A stretch of 64,000 nt of DNA from Humulus lupulus (lineage: Eukaryota; Streptophyta; Magnoliopsida; Rosales; Cannabaceae). The notes beneath the pieces were generated by a model. That model had not been told where the DNA came from. It worked only from the letters and a program-made list of their open reading frames with translations, and did not search any database. The DNA lies in assembly GCF_963169125.1 (NCBI RefSeq), contig NC_084795.1:277646122-277710121 (forward strand), read 5' to 3'. How positions within the stretch are numbered: the stretch's first letter is position 1; every line of letters begins with the position of its first letter. Made by a program: the position numbers and the translations under genes. Of the stretch, positions 11,343 through 23,100 are shown piece by piece.

Positions 11343-12842
11343 TTATTTTTTCTGATTTTCTGGGAGAGAGAGATCATTAAGTTGAGAATAGATGGTGGAG
11401 ATGAAGGATGTTGCGTCCTTCAGAGGTTCCTCCATCGCCTCTTTAAGCTTCCTCAACGCCATACAATATGCTTCCTAATTATATTAAAAAATTATATATT
11501 AATTATACACAAACCACCATCTCCAACAATTAATTAATAATTTATAGTCACATTAATTATATATATATAAAATATTTAATTGTAAGATGTTTATTTATTA
11601 TAGGCCAAAGTTATGTTGCATTAATAAAGTAAAACTTCTATTATTAAGATTTTAAGTGGTTAGGTGATGTGAGTGTAAAAAATTTCATATGTATTTTAAT
11701 TTTAGCCATTAAGATTAATTGATATAAAGATGTTTATTATGGTATATAAAAATTTACATATATGTATATGTATATAAAATTTTCTATTAAACATGGTTAT
11801 TTATATAGTTATATTCTGCGTCTCCTGTGGACACTTGAAGATGTATATATTCTTTCACTATTATATAGATAAATTCTACATTTGTCAAATGTTTCAAATT
11901 AGATCTAACTTTTAAAATTTAGATACATAATCTAAATAGTCAAAATTAGTAAGAAAAATAAGTATTAAAAATGCTAACTCACAATAATTATACATATTAA
12001 GATTTAAAACGACATAACTCCAACAAAATATATATATATATACAAAGAAATGAGTAGGAGCTAACATATTATCTTACTTCAGATACACATTGTATTTTTT
12101 TTTTTTAATATTGTTTGTATTGTATTTTCAAATTAATATCGGTTGGTTCAAAATTCTAAATAATTTTATCATCACATAATGGTTAAGATTTGAGAGAGAG
12201 ATGTGGGTGCATGGGATTATACATAACACCATTGTATGATGAAATTTAATGATAAAATTTGTATCTTTATTTATACTAGTCTTGATCATAAAATTAAAAA
12301 TGAACAAAATATTATTAGGTATACATACCATAAACTTATCAAGCTCCGGAGAATTAGGAGTAATTTTGGAAGTGGCTTGGCAGCTGTTGTTATTATAAGC
12401 TGTTGTGACAGCAGTTTCTCGATCAATTTCACCCAATCCCACCTGACATATAAATATATATTTATATCATTAGTTACTATTTTTCACAGACCAACATATA
12501 TATATATATATGTATATATACATACATGACCTCATCATCTTCCTTTGTCCTTCTAAAACCTAGCCAGAGAGTATATTATATTTATTTTTATTATTATATA
12601 AATATATTTTGCTCTGACTCAATGAACTAAATAGTCATTATTCTATGCATTCATAGAATTAAAGTCAGTCATCTTACCTACCCATCTGCTTATTAATTAA
12701 TTAATTAATCATGCAAAACAAAAAGTGGAAACACACAACTTACAATTATATGGTTTTTGAATAAAAAAATCTCTTACCTTTTTTTTTTGACTTATGATCG
12801 CAACTCCATTATAATTATCTCAAGTATATATATATACCATAT

Positions 12843-12873
<31 letters not shown>

Positions 12874-13686
12874 CTAGCTATTATTCAGTCTCGATTATAC
12901 CTTAATTTACACTATTTATATTATGTATGTAAATATGCATACAGACAAGCATACATATATACAAAGATCGAGACTGAATAATAATTATGCAAAAGTTAAA
13001 AAATCTTTTAATAATTATTATAAAGATCTGACAACTCAAACTTACTATGCATATATTTGTATAGTTTACCATGTATAAGGTTTTCTTTATCATACCCTAC
13101 CTCAAATTGCCTTCACTTTCTTTATCTTTTGCTAAAGCCCTGTTTGGAATATATATATATATATATATATATAAATATATTTCTATACATGAGTTCATGC
13201 GCTTATTGAATTAGGGCTTGATATTTAGCCAATTATTAAGTTGTGAACCACACATTAAAAAACGAGTTTATTAATAGAATGCATTTGTCTCCATACCAAT
13301 CCTCTTAAAAATTAATAAATATATAGGCAACTTACTCTTAAATATATATTCTGATTATATATGTTTGAACAAAATAATTAGTTGTCATTACTAGGTACAT
13401 ATATACAAATATCAATATTTTTCCCCAGTACATAATTGCACTAGCGCACACTTGATCATGAGAAAGTTAGTCAAATTAATATGTCTTTATATATACAAAA
13501 AATTAATAACAGGAAAGTACAAAAAGAAATTCCATATATGTCCTATATATATTAAATCATATTTATACATAATAGACAAGCCAACCTAATAATTATTATG
13601 AAAAATTCACGCAGGTATATACATTTAATATTCTTAATTAATTTTTCTTTTTTCGGCCAAGAGATTTATCATAAGTCAATTGCTAT

Positions 13687-13724
<38 letters not shown>

Positions 13725-14047
13725 CATCAATATATTAATGGAGAAAGCTAATGAACTTAGGAAATAAGAGCTAGGGGAGATAAAAAAAAATTAAAAACCT
13801 TCAAACAGTTGAAATGAGTGTCAATCAAGAGGTGAAACAAAGGATGTTCGGAAATCATCCTCTTCATCATCAGAATCTTCTTCTTCTTCTTCTCATCATT
13901 ATCATCATCATCATTATCATTATCATCATCATCATCAACGTCAAAAACATCATTTTCAACTTCATCAGCAATAGCAATAGCAGCTCCTTCAAAAGCCCTA
14001 ACTATACTATTACTATTCTCAGTAGTCTCACCACTGTTTTCTCCCAT
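11343..14047 (-). CDS. KNATM: KNATM-like MEINOX protein (KNOX family, no homeodomain)
   Basis: Three minus-strand exons, all joined in phase 0 with GT-AG borders: 14047-13799, 12442-12329 and 11474-11343, giving 164 residues. Residues about 36-57 are an acidic run followed by lysines. KNOX1 begins at about 64 (SEHPLFHLLIDTHFNCLK) and crosses the first junction. KNOX2 spans about 114-152 (SPELDKFM, then EAYCMALRKLKEAMEEP and FISTIYSQL). Seven residues after the last conserved segment comes a stop, with no ELK or homeodomain. Known KNATM proteins have this build. They bind BELL-type TALE homeodomain partners through MEINOX and modulate KNOX activity in leaf patterning. The exons were assembled by eye. 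The family call is strong; true orthology rather than a truncated KNOX paralogue is likely but untested. Introns are 1356 and 854 nt. Confidence 0.82.
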
Positions 14048-14262
14048 TCTATCTCTCTCTCTCTTCTTCTTAATTTCTCTCTAGCTATCTTCGATTGCCA
14101 AAATGAGATAGATTGTAGTGCATGAGAAGCCAACAAGTACGTACTCTTATTCTGCATACCTTTTGCCAACTTATTATTGGGAAAGGAGAGAGAGAGAGAG
14201 AGAGAGAAAAGGTAACCTGTTACCTGTTACCTGTTACCTGTTGTTACCTGTTACCTGTACCA
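14048..14262 (-). promoter_or_regulatory. 5' leader and proximal promoter repeats of the KNATM-like gene
   Basis: Upstream of the ATG the minus strand has a GA-rich leader. At 14186-14208 there is a (GA)n tract, and at 14211-14262 about six copies of the 7-mer GGTAACA (minus-strand reading). No TATA box could be assigned with confidence. GA tracts and short tandem repeats at this distance (about 140-215 bp) are often regulatory, but a role here is inference. Confidence 0.45.
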
Positions 14263-16309
14263 ATATTATTCGTACGTACGTAGGTCCATGCATGCAGCAT
14301 GAATTTACGATTAAAGGTGATTTATAATTACTTGTATTATAGAGAAGTAAGTATATAATAATGCTAAGGAGGCTACATAATATATGAATCTAAAAACTAA
14401 AGAAGAATCAACATCGATCATTATTATATCGAGAGGCTGGAGAATAATATTGTAGAGATAATATTGAAGATAAATATTAAAAAATGAAATGAAAGGAGTG
14501 GATGTGTATTTTTGGCTTCGGTTTTTGAGGTGAAAGGAACGTGTCAATAGTTTTGTGTTCGATTAAAGCAGCTTTTTGAACTATTTATCCCTCTCCTGAA
14601 ACACCCATTAGGCGCAAATTTCCGTGTCGTTTACTGTTGCACGTTGTAGTTTTATACTTTGTTGCGTCATTGATTGGCAGATAAAGAAACTGATACTTTT
14701 GTCCAGTTATGTATCAACAGTAGTTACTTACACAGAACACTCTGCACTGCACTGCACTGCACTATATATATAAATATATATATACACACATAGATAGACA
14801 TAGCTAGTTGTAGTAGTAGTAGTCATCTGTAATAATAAGGTCTCTTCTGTGTGCTTTTTTTATTTAATATTTTTCCATATTTGCTACAGTACTAGGTGCT
14901 TTTTTTAAATTTTAGAACAGTAGTTTCTTCCCATTTCTTACTGAAACGATCGATCACTAGTGATTCACGTGTAATTCACGTGATGTCTTCTGACACCGGA
15001 TCTTCACTATGTTAATTACTCAATCTTTTGCTTCTGTTGTGTACATACGTGTTCATATATAAACAATACAATGTTTCAACAATTATTCAACCTATTATTG
15101 ACTTCCTTCTCCTACTACTACTGCCCCTTATTCAACATACAAATTTTAGGTTTGTTATATATATATTATAAACGATATATATGCCAAAATGATCTTATTA
15201 CCCATCTCATCTCATGTATGATTACATGTCAAATGATTTAAAAAATTTAGAAAATTTATACAATATATATTTATGAGAGTAACAATCACTTACTATTGTT
15301 AGATGGAATGAAATATAGATATATAAACATTTTTATACAAAGAACATCGAAAATATAAACTTGCTATTGTTATTGATAGTTTTAGATTTACAAAATAAAA
15401 AAAATAAAAAAATTAGAATGAGTACACAAATTTCTAAAATTTTACGAACTCTTTAGAAGAAGTTACCGAAAGTCAAAATGGACAGTGAACTTGGATACCT
15501 ATACTAGTGAGACATTATCAGAGTCTCTGCAACAATTATAAAAATTGAGATATTTTCTCAAAACTTAATTGACATATTCCTGCATTTAATTAAAAAATTC
15601 AAATTAAATAACAAATAAATGTTACCCTTGGCTTTGATATATTAAAGGAATAAAAATCAATTAATTAGTTGTAACAAATTCATTCTCAATCTATCATAAA
15701 AAATACTCTAACATATATATCCTAAACCACCAATCCCATAACATAGTATATTTCCTAATATGAATAAAAACGTCAATGTTTGTGATGTTGGAATCTATAT
15801 ATGTTAAATATATATATATTAATTATCGTAGCATATGAAACATTAAATACAGATGTGACATTATTAATCTAGCTACATAACATGATGATGATTCTACAGT
15901 AGTCAAGTCATTGTACGAAAAATTCTGAGAAGATGATGACATATATATATATGTTTTTGCAGACATGGATAAGATAACGTACGTACGTACCTCAAATGTC
16001 GCTATATATGCAATTATCAAAGACCACATCGATCATCACTTTTAATTTCCCTAAGTGTTAATTAGGCAGTTAGTCCATCATTAATTTACATATAATTACA
16101 CAATTGAACTTCTACACATTAAACTAATATAACTCAATATATGTGGTAGTTATGCAAATTTTCTTTATAAATTGTATCATATATATAGGGCATTTTTCAC
16201 TTAGTAAAGAATTTACTATAATAACATCACATATACAATATATAAACATATACTATTTACAAAAGTATATACAATATATAAACATATATAAACACAATCT
16301 CACCTATTA
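14263..16309. other. AT-rich upstream intergenic region
   Basis: No gene, RNA or clear transposon was recognised. Simple repeats include four 'cactg' units at 14743, 'tagtagtagtagt' at 14809 and 'acgtacgtacgtac' at about 15979. The small ORFs here have no family features. Confidence 0.4.
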
Positions 16310-16986
16310 AGAAAGTGTAATAATGTTTATCAATATTAAAACAGTAAAATAAAAAAAAATTGTAATGATAAATGTAAAAATCTCATATAAATATCACAAT
16401 TGAGTTTGGGCCTCAATTAAATTTGTTGTAAATAACCCATGTTGCTTATGTTATAGAAAATCGCTAACATTATCTCATTCGAGCTACATGGCTTTACCAT
16501 AAATAACACATGGTTACAATTTCTTTGTTGAGCTCAAAATTGATATTTTAATACCAGCAATATCTCAAACAATCTAATTTTTTAGTCACAAATTTTAGAA
16601 TAAATATTTATAGGCTTACATTAATGTTTTAAATTGTTTTAATTTATTAAAATGTGAGTTGATGAATAGTTCTTTGTCGATTTAGCCCATGTAATTTTAA
16701 GTGATTTTTTATTAATGGACTTAGCATCAATAGTAGTCTAGTTGAAGCAGAAGTGTGAGCTTTCTAGTTAACTGAAGTTTTTGATGAGGAGGTCCAGTCC
16801 AATTAGGATTTGTAGCTAGGTCCCATCCTTATCTCTATAAATATGTATTGTCTCGTCACAATTGTATGTTCTGAAAAACTACTTCAGAAATAGAGATAGG
16901 GAGGAAAGCTTAGTAAATTAGTATTGTACTAATCAATCTATATTATCTCAATTATCTGAATGGATCAATCGATCATGTATGTCTTC
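16310..16986 (+). repeat. LTR copy 1 (Copia-like), uninterrupted
   Basis: This stretch is a direct repeat, roughly 93-95% identical by eye, of two separated segments at 35572-35903 and 46287-46640. It contains a promoter-like 'ctctataaatatg' at 16834. At 16986 it loses similarity, just before the outer gypsy LTR. Because it runs straight through the point where the second copy is split, it is the empty-site version for MULE-1. Confidence 0.8.
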
Positions 16987-17013
16987 TATATCATTCAATT
17001 ATTCAATTACTCA

Positions 17014-17620
17014 TGTGTGTTTATCAGAAAAAACAGCTGTGGATGACGTGGCAAGAATTTTCAACACGTGACAGAGTTGTTGCTCGCCTATCGACCAGAG
17101 ATGCTTCCATACGCGGGGTTCAAGTTTTATATACGACCAGCCTTGTCATATACTCCGTTTATTTATGTATAAATTTGTATAGTTGTAATTATAACCGAGA
17201 GTATCTCTTCATTATAACCTGAATATCTGTTTATTAAGGAAAGATATGATTGATTGACTCATGTAACCCTCCTTGAGCCTATAAATATACAAGAAATAGC
17301 TCAAGGGGGGATCTTCTATTTTTTCTTTTCCGAATCCTCTTTTTTGATCTGAGAAAAAGAGAATTGTATTGCTATTATCCATCATCTATATTTTTCTCCT
17401 TCTAAGGTTTGTGAAACTTAAGAACCCTAGTTCTTTGATCATACCTTTGAAGCTCAACATTAATAATAGCATCAAGTGGACGTAGGTCATTACCAATCTT
17501 TGGAGCCGAACCACTATAAATTTTTTATGTCATTTTCTTTTTCCCATTAGATCTTGATTATCACATTATTTACATCCAAGTATTTGACTCCGTGTCAGTT
17601 GTCCAAAACGAGAGTCAACA
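17014..17620 (+). repeat. 5' LTR of the outer gypsy element
   Basis: The right edge is clear: 'gagagtcaaca' then 'tt' and the conserved 'ctggtgctttcattgagagc', matching the LTR/primer-site junction of the inner element. A TATA-like 'ctataaatatac' lies at 17279. The left edge (TGTGTG at 17014) is tentative because no 3' LTR survives for comparison. Confidence 0.6.
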
Positions 17621-17657
17621 TTCTGGTGCTTTCATTGAGAGCTTGTGAGAGAATCTA

Positions 17658-19299
17658 ATGGCAAAAACATCCAAGAAGACCGGACAAGCCGCTGGTGCTG
17701 CATCATCCCAGCCTCCTCCCCCAAATGTGGCTGAGGATGAATCGAATTTGGGGTTTGATGAGGAGGAGTTAGATTCTGAAACCCCGAAGGCAACACTAGG
17801 GGTGTTGCAGGATGAGTTGGCCAATCTGAGGGCCAATCAAGAGAATGCTGCCGAGATAATGGCGTCGCAGCAAGAGAAATAGAACACCAGCGTTAGGAGC
17901 TGAGCGAGCGGTAGGCTGAGATGGACCGTCGACAGAGGGATGCCATGGTTACCCTTGAAGCAACCATCCAGCTGGCTAGGAATCACGCTGCGCCAGCCTC
18001 CCAGCCAGATCAGCCACCAAACGGGCCACCTCAAAGGGGTCCCAATCCTAGTCCTCCGCTCCAGCCAGTAAGCCCTCAAAGGCCGAAGCAGCCACCTGTG
18101 GCTCAGGATGATGTCCCACCTAGGGATCCTAAGCAGCAGCCTCTGTCCCAGGATGTTCGAGGCAATCTACCACGCCCGAGGTAGAATAGGGCAAGGCAAC
18201 TGTCCCGCATCCCTAGACGCCCAGGGGATGAAGAGCCACATCCACCGAGCAGGGGGCAGCGTCCTTTTGCCAACGGGAGGAACTCAGAGACAGGCTCTGC
18301 GGTCAGGGCCCCCCCACAGCATAACAATGGACCCCCGACCAGCGCAAGCCTCCCCCTAACGCTCAGGAAATGCAGGCCCAAAGAGGCAACAAGGTAAATA
18401 ACCGTTCCCACCATAGTCAGCCACAATTCAGAGATGGCCACGACTACAATGAAGTCGACTCTGGCAGAAGGAATGCTAGTCGAAGGGACGAAGAAAGAGG
18501 TGGAGCAGGAGCCCCCCACCTAGAGAAGACCGACCAGCAGGCCATAACGCTGGGGGGAAGCCTAAGCAAAATAACGTCTTTAGTCGGCTGGGAGCCAGCG
18601 ACCAGCGGCGAAGAGGCGATGATCTGAGGGACGTACTTAACGACCGCCGAGAAAGGCATGATGAGTACATTCCCCTGACACCAGAGGCCCCAGCATTCCC
18701 AGAAGTTGTTCAGGCTCAAATTGATGCCCTGAACCAGGCGGTGCAGGGGGCGAACATCCCACATTGAGTACGATCGGAGGAGAGGCACCCCCTTCGTACA
18801 GAGGATGGCTGTGGCTGAAACCCCCAGTAATTTCAAGATGCCCACTCTTCCGAATTTTGATGGGTATGGAGACCTAGTATCTCATGTCAACAAGTTTGAG
18901 ATACAAATGGATATTCAGAAAATATCTAAAGATGTGAGTTGCAGGATCTTCCTAGCAACACTCTCTGACGCCGCCCAGGAGTGGTTCTTTAAGCTCCCTC
19001 CTGCGAGTATAGTATCTTGGGAAATATTTGTGAATGAGTTTTACGGACAGTTCCACGCAGGTCGCGTACATCCTACTGAGGCAAACCAGTTGGTCGAAAT
19101 ACGTCAGCAGGAAGGGGAATCATTGAGAGACTATGTCCAGCGTTTTATGCGAGCAGCAGTTGGAGCTAAAATAGTAGGTGATGAAGGAAAGATGATGGCT
19201 CTAACTACAGGAGTTAGGCGCCATTCACCCCTCTGGAGTAGCCTTAGAAAGCATGGGGTTAAAAGTACCCAGGAGTTCTTAGATCGGGCTGATCGATAC
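17658..19299 (+). pseudogene. Gag of the outer gypsy element, 5' part
   Basis: The first ATG after the primer site (17658) opens a 74-residue N-terminal piece (MAKTSKKTGQAAGAASS) ending in TAG at 17880. The middle (17900-18800) is proline/arginine-rich and frame-shifted. From 18805 a 165-residue segment is a recognisable Retrotrans_gag domain: FKMPTLPNFDGYGD, AQEWFFKLPPASI and GESLRDYVQRF. The frame runs directly into the target site of the inner element (gatac, 19295-19299) and resumes in the same codon phase at 31534. This gag was continuous before the insertion, although other damage had already occurred or came later. Confidence 0.8.
19295..19299. repeat. Target-site duplication (left) of the inner gypsy element
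   Basis: 'gatac' directly precedes the 5' LTR and is repeated at 31529-31533 directly after the 3' LTR. Five bases is the expected length for gypsy integrases. Confidence 0.95.
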
Positions 19300-20057
19300 T
19301 GTACGCCCTGATTTTTCCACGGGCTGATTAGAGGACTGAGCTGCGACCTAATCATGATTATCTCGTGGACCTCCCTAAATCCGGAGCTTCCGTCATAAGG
19401 TCATACCTCCTTAGCTCGAGGCAACCCAAGGGTTCGCCAAGATTGCCTAAGACTTGAGTTCGGAATCTGAAGGCCGAAGGCCGAGTTAAGTTTCCAGCTC
19501 GTGGTACGAGCTGGATATGGAGGCTATGACCCTTCGTAAAGTCAACACACGCAAGGTAAACGTGCATATATCAGACATCACGTGTCTGATATGCCCCTGA
19601 CTTCTCGGACACGCAGCAGGAACGTGCGTATTCAGACACCCACGACTGGGTTGGGCCGTGCGGCCCATTATCTCCTTACCCATCGATTTGACCACACTTA
19701 TGTGTCAGGTTTAGGAATTAATCAGGAATGTCACAGAGTTGATATGATAGGTAAGAAGGTCACGGGATGACCTTCTTACCAACTCCCAGGTGCCTTCTCC
19801 TATAAATATGGAGACCCTGGGAGTTGATAGGGGTTGGATGATCTCTTGTAAGAAATATCCTGTAATCATATTCCCATAATAGAGCAATAATATTGACTAG
19901 TGGAGTAGAAGAATTTTAACCTTTGAACCACTTAAAAATCGTTTCTTGAGTTACCTTTCCATTTCATAAGATCATATATCTATTTTGGTTCATTATTAGT
20001 ACTAATCCCTTCCTCTTCCTTTCTTAAATTACCTGTTGGCGAAGAACCGCGTCAACA
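19300..20057 (+). repeat. 5' LTR of the inner gypsy element
   Basis: It begins TGTACGCCCT and ends GCGTCAACA. It has the same length as the 3' LTR and I count 22 substitutions with no indel (2.9%). A TATA box (TATAAATA) is at 19801-19808. The end is followed by 'gt' and the primer-site sequence. Confidence 0.95.
19801..19808 (+). promoter_or_regulatory. TATA box of the inner gypsy LTR
   Basis: TATAAATA sits about 260 bp before the LTR end and is conserved in both LTRs (second copy at about 31272). Confidence 0.65.
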
Positions 20058-20058
20058 G

Positions 20059-20078
20059 TTTGGTGCTTTCATTGAGAG
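20059..20078 (+). other. Primer-binding-like site of the inner gypsy element
   Basis: 'ttggtgctttcattgagagc' lies 1 base after the LTR. Its complement ends in CCA, as required of a tRNA 3' end. The same sequence follows the outer element's LTR. I have not assigned the tRNA. Confidence 0.6.
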
Positions 20079-20113
20079 CAAGTCCAATTCAGTGCTGTCG
20101 CAAACATCCAATT

Positions 20114-23100
20114 ATGGTGACAACTCGATCCAGGCACGGTAACGAGGCAGAGCAGCATGATGGGCAGGAGGCTCATCATACTGCTACCCCTGGTGAACAA
20201 GTTCCTGAAGTCCAGCAGCGGCCAGGAAAACATCCGGCGGGCCAAGACGACACCGGAAGTTCGGCGCCTAGGCCGCCTAACTCGAACCCATTTTATTACA
20301 CTGCGGTGGAAATGGAGAATGCTCAGCTGAGGAGCCAGCTAGCAATAACTAGTCAGCAGATCAAGGATGTGCTGGCCCGACTACCCCCTCTCACAACCGA
20401 CGTTAACGTCGGAGAGAGGCAAGGCGAGGCTTCTAAGTCTCGCCGGGGTAATCGGTCCAGGCGTAGCCGTTCAGACAGACTTACGACACCCAACTCCACT
20501 CCTTCATCACACCATCGAGAGGCAGACTTCAGAGGAATTCCTAGAGTCGAACAACAGCAATACAGCCGTTCGGTCAGAACGTCCACTCCTAGCTCCCAAC
20601 CATCCTCGATCGCGCCCAGGAAAGCTCGAGGAAATTCCCGAAGGAGATCCGGGGAGGGCTCACAGCATCAACCCGTCCCCAACAACCGTCCTACGCCTCG
20701 TCCAGATCGTCGGGCGCGGAACTAGCGGGTTAGCAGGGCCGAAAGGCCCCCACCGAATCTAATCCGACCAGACGGAACCAGGATTGCCTCTCCAGTCAGG
20801 CATCCTCCGTCTCCGATCAGGTATCTGTCTCCTCCTTGACCCGTTCGAGATATTCCTGCCTACGGAAGTAGCAGAAGAGACCCGCCATCAGCTGGACCTT
20901 CCCGGTGTAGCAGGGCACCAGGGGAAAGCCCAAGTCCTCACCACCAAAGGCGGACTCCTAGCCTATCTAGCAGGAGCCACTGGACCGGTAGTCGCCGGAG
21001 TGATCTCTCTGGGGGAGACCTGTGCCAGCGTTTGAGTTCGGCGCAAAGTCCTCGAGTCACCCAAGGAGGCGACCTTTGAGATCGCCTCAACTCCCGTAGA
21101 GAGGAGCAGGTGGGAGGAGATAGCCACGATCGCTCAGGGGGGGCCCTGTCCGAGGTACGTAACGGAGGGAATGCCCCAAATAACCTATCTCAGGATAGGA
21201 GGGGCAATAACCCACCAAATATGTACAATGGATCCAGAGCTGTTGAACAGCCCCAAAATAACCAAGGACACCAGGACCAAACCCTCGAGCGCCTAACTCG
21301 AATGGAGGAGCTGATGAAGAAGCTCCTGACGGAGAAAGAAAAAGATGAGTACGATTCAGGGGACGAGATGGAACTCTTCGCCCCAAGTATAGCAGCAACG
21401 GCGTACCCATCTGGTTTCCGTATGCCTCACTTGTCAAAGTTCAATGGGGACGGAGACCCATCAGACCATCTAGGGATGTTCAACACCCTCATGATGGCCC
21501 ATAACATTGGCCCCGAGCTGAGATGTTTAATCTTCCCTTCCACGCTGGTTGGACCTGCCAGGCAGTGGTTCAAACAAGATAAAAAGCAGTCAATCAGCTC
21601 CTGGAAGACTTTCTCGGCAGATTTCAAAAGGGCATTCCGAGCCTCCCAGGCCGCCCGCGTTCAGGCCGACTCCCTGGCTAACGTGAGGCAGCAGCTCGGT
21701 GAGACTCTGAAGGCCTACCTGAGCAGATTTGCGAACGTCGCTGCTCGAGCCAGAGACGCGGATGATAGCTCCAAGCTCATGGCCATGAGAACTGGAATCC
21801 TCGTCGGAGGAGATCTCTGGAAGGATATACAAAGGAAGGGAGTCAGCTCAGTTAACGAATTCCTTAACAGAGCCCAAGAATGGATCATCTTGGAAGAAGT
21901 CGAAGCTTCTGCTGCAGGAACCAGCCAGATCCCTGAGCAGCCCGCTGGAGTGGGGACGGAGGTCGTGGCAGTGACCCAGAACGTCACACAGAACAACCAG
22001 CCCGGTGGAGGCAAAAGAAAGGGAAATGGCGAAAACAGTCCGCACGGCCAAAAGAAGAATAAGTCCGTAGACAAGTTTAAGTCCGTCTTCGTGACTTATA
22101 CCGAGCTCACCCAGTCTAGGGAGAATATCTTCCTATCCAATTCTACTCGAGTCCCCTGGAAGAGGCCGGAGCCATTAAAGCACCACAAGGGGAAGAGAGA
22201 CACTTCCAAGTTTTGCCGTTTTCATAACGATGCCAGCCACAATACCGACGATTGTAGACATCTAAAGGATGAGATCGAGACTCTCATCTGAGCCGGCCCT
22301 TTGGCTCAATACGCACGGAACAGGGTTCCAGCAAACCGACCTGCTCCGGAAGTCCCGGCCAGTCAGCCCGGGTCTCGGGTAGACCAGGATGTTCCTCCTC
22401 TTGTGGTAGGAGGAGAGATATCCACCATCTCTAGAGGTCCGCACATGGCCGGCACGAGCAGAGGCGCCCAGAAGAGATACGTGAACGAACTAAAGGCTCA
22501 TAATGGAGTGGAGTTCGTCCCAGAGCAGCGTCAATCAAAATAGCAGCGATTAGAGAGGCAACCAATCATTTTTACGGAGGAAGATGCAGGCCATGTCCAG
22601 TTCCCTCACAATGATCCTCTGGTCGTAGCAGTTCAGCTCGCCAATCGGAGGGTGAGGAGGGTACTGGTAGACAACGGGAGTTCGGTGAACCCCCTATTCC
22701 GATCCACCTTAGAGAAGATGGATTTGACTGTCGCCGAGCTGAAGGCAACCTCTATGATGTTGTATGGTTTTTCGGGAGAAGGATCAGCAGCGATAGGGAC
22801 GATCGAGCTGGTGATCACCCTAGGTGAAGGATCTCAGACAGTCTCCAAACTCCTCGAGTTCGTGGTCATTGACTGCTCCACTGCCTACAACGCCATTTTG
22901 GGACGACCTACGCTCATAGCTTTCGAGGCTGTCACGTCTATTCGCCACCTCACGATGAAATTCCCCACTTCGACGGGAATCTGCACTATCTATGGCGATC
23001 AGCTCGCTGCCAGGGAATGCTACAGCATTTCCATGAAGGGAAAATCTAAACCCGGGCAGCTGGCAATGGCCATTCAAGGTGAAGAGGAATCTCAGGAACC

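Noticed and set aside
12128..12442. Independent 104-residue gene
   Set aside because: Only the first 38 codons are coding, as exon 2 of the KNATM-like gene. The rest is intron read-through past a GTATGT donor.
14211..14262. A MULE-1 fragment upstream of the KNATM-like gene
   Set aside because: Only the GTAAC half-word is shared. The array is a simple 7-bp tandem repeat with no MULE ends nearby.
17921..18845. Several overlapping ORFs of 60-138 residues on both strands
   Set aside because: GC-rich Pro/Arg-coding gag sequence of the outer gypsy element gives open frames by composition. None has a family signature.
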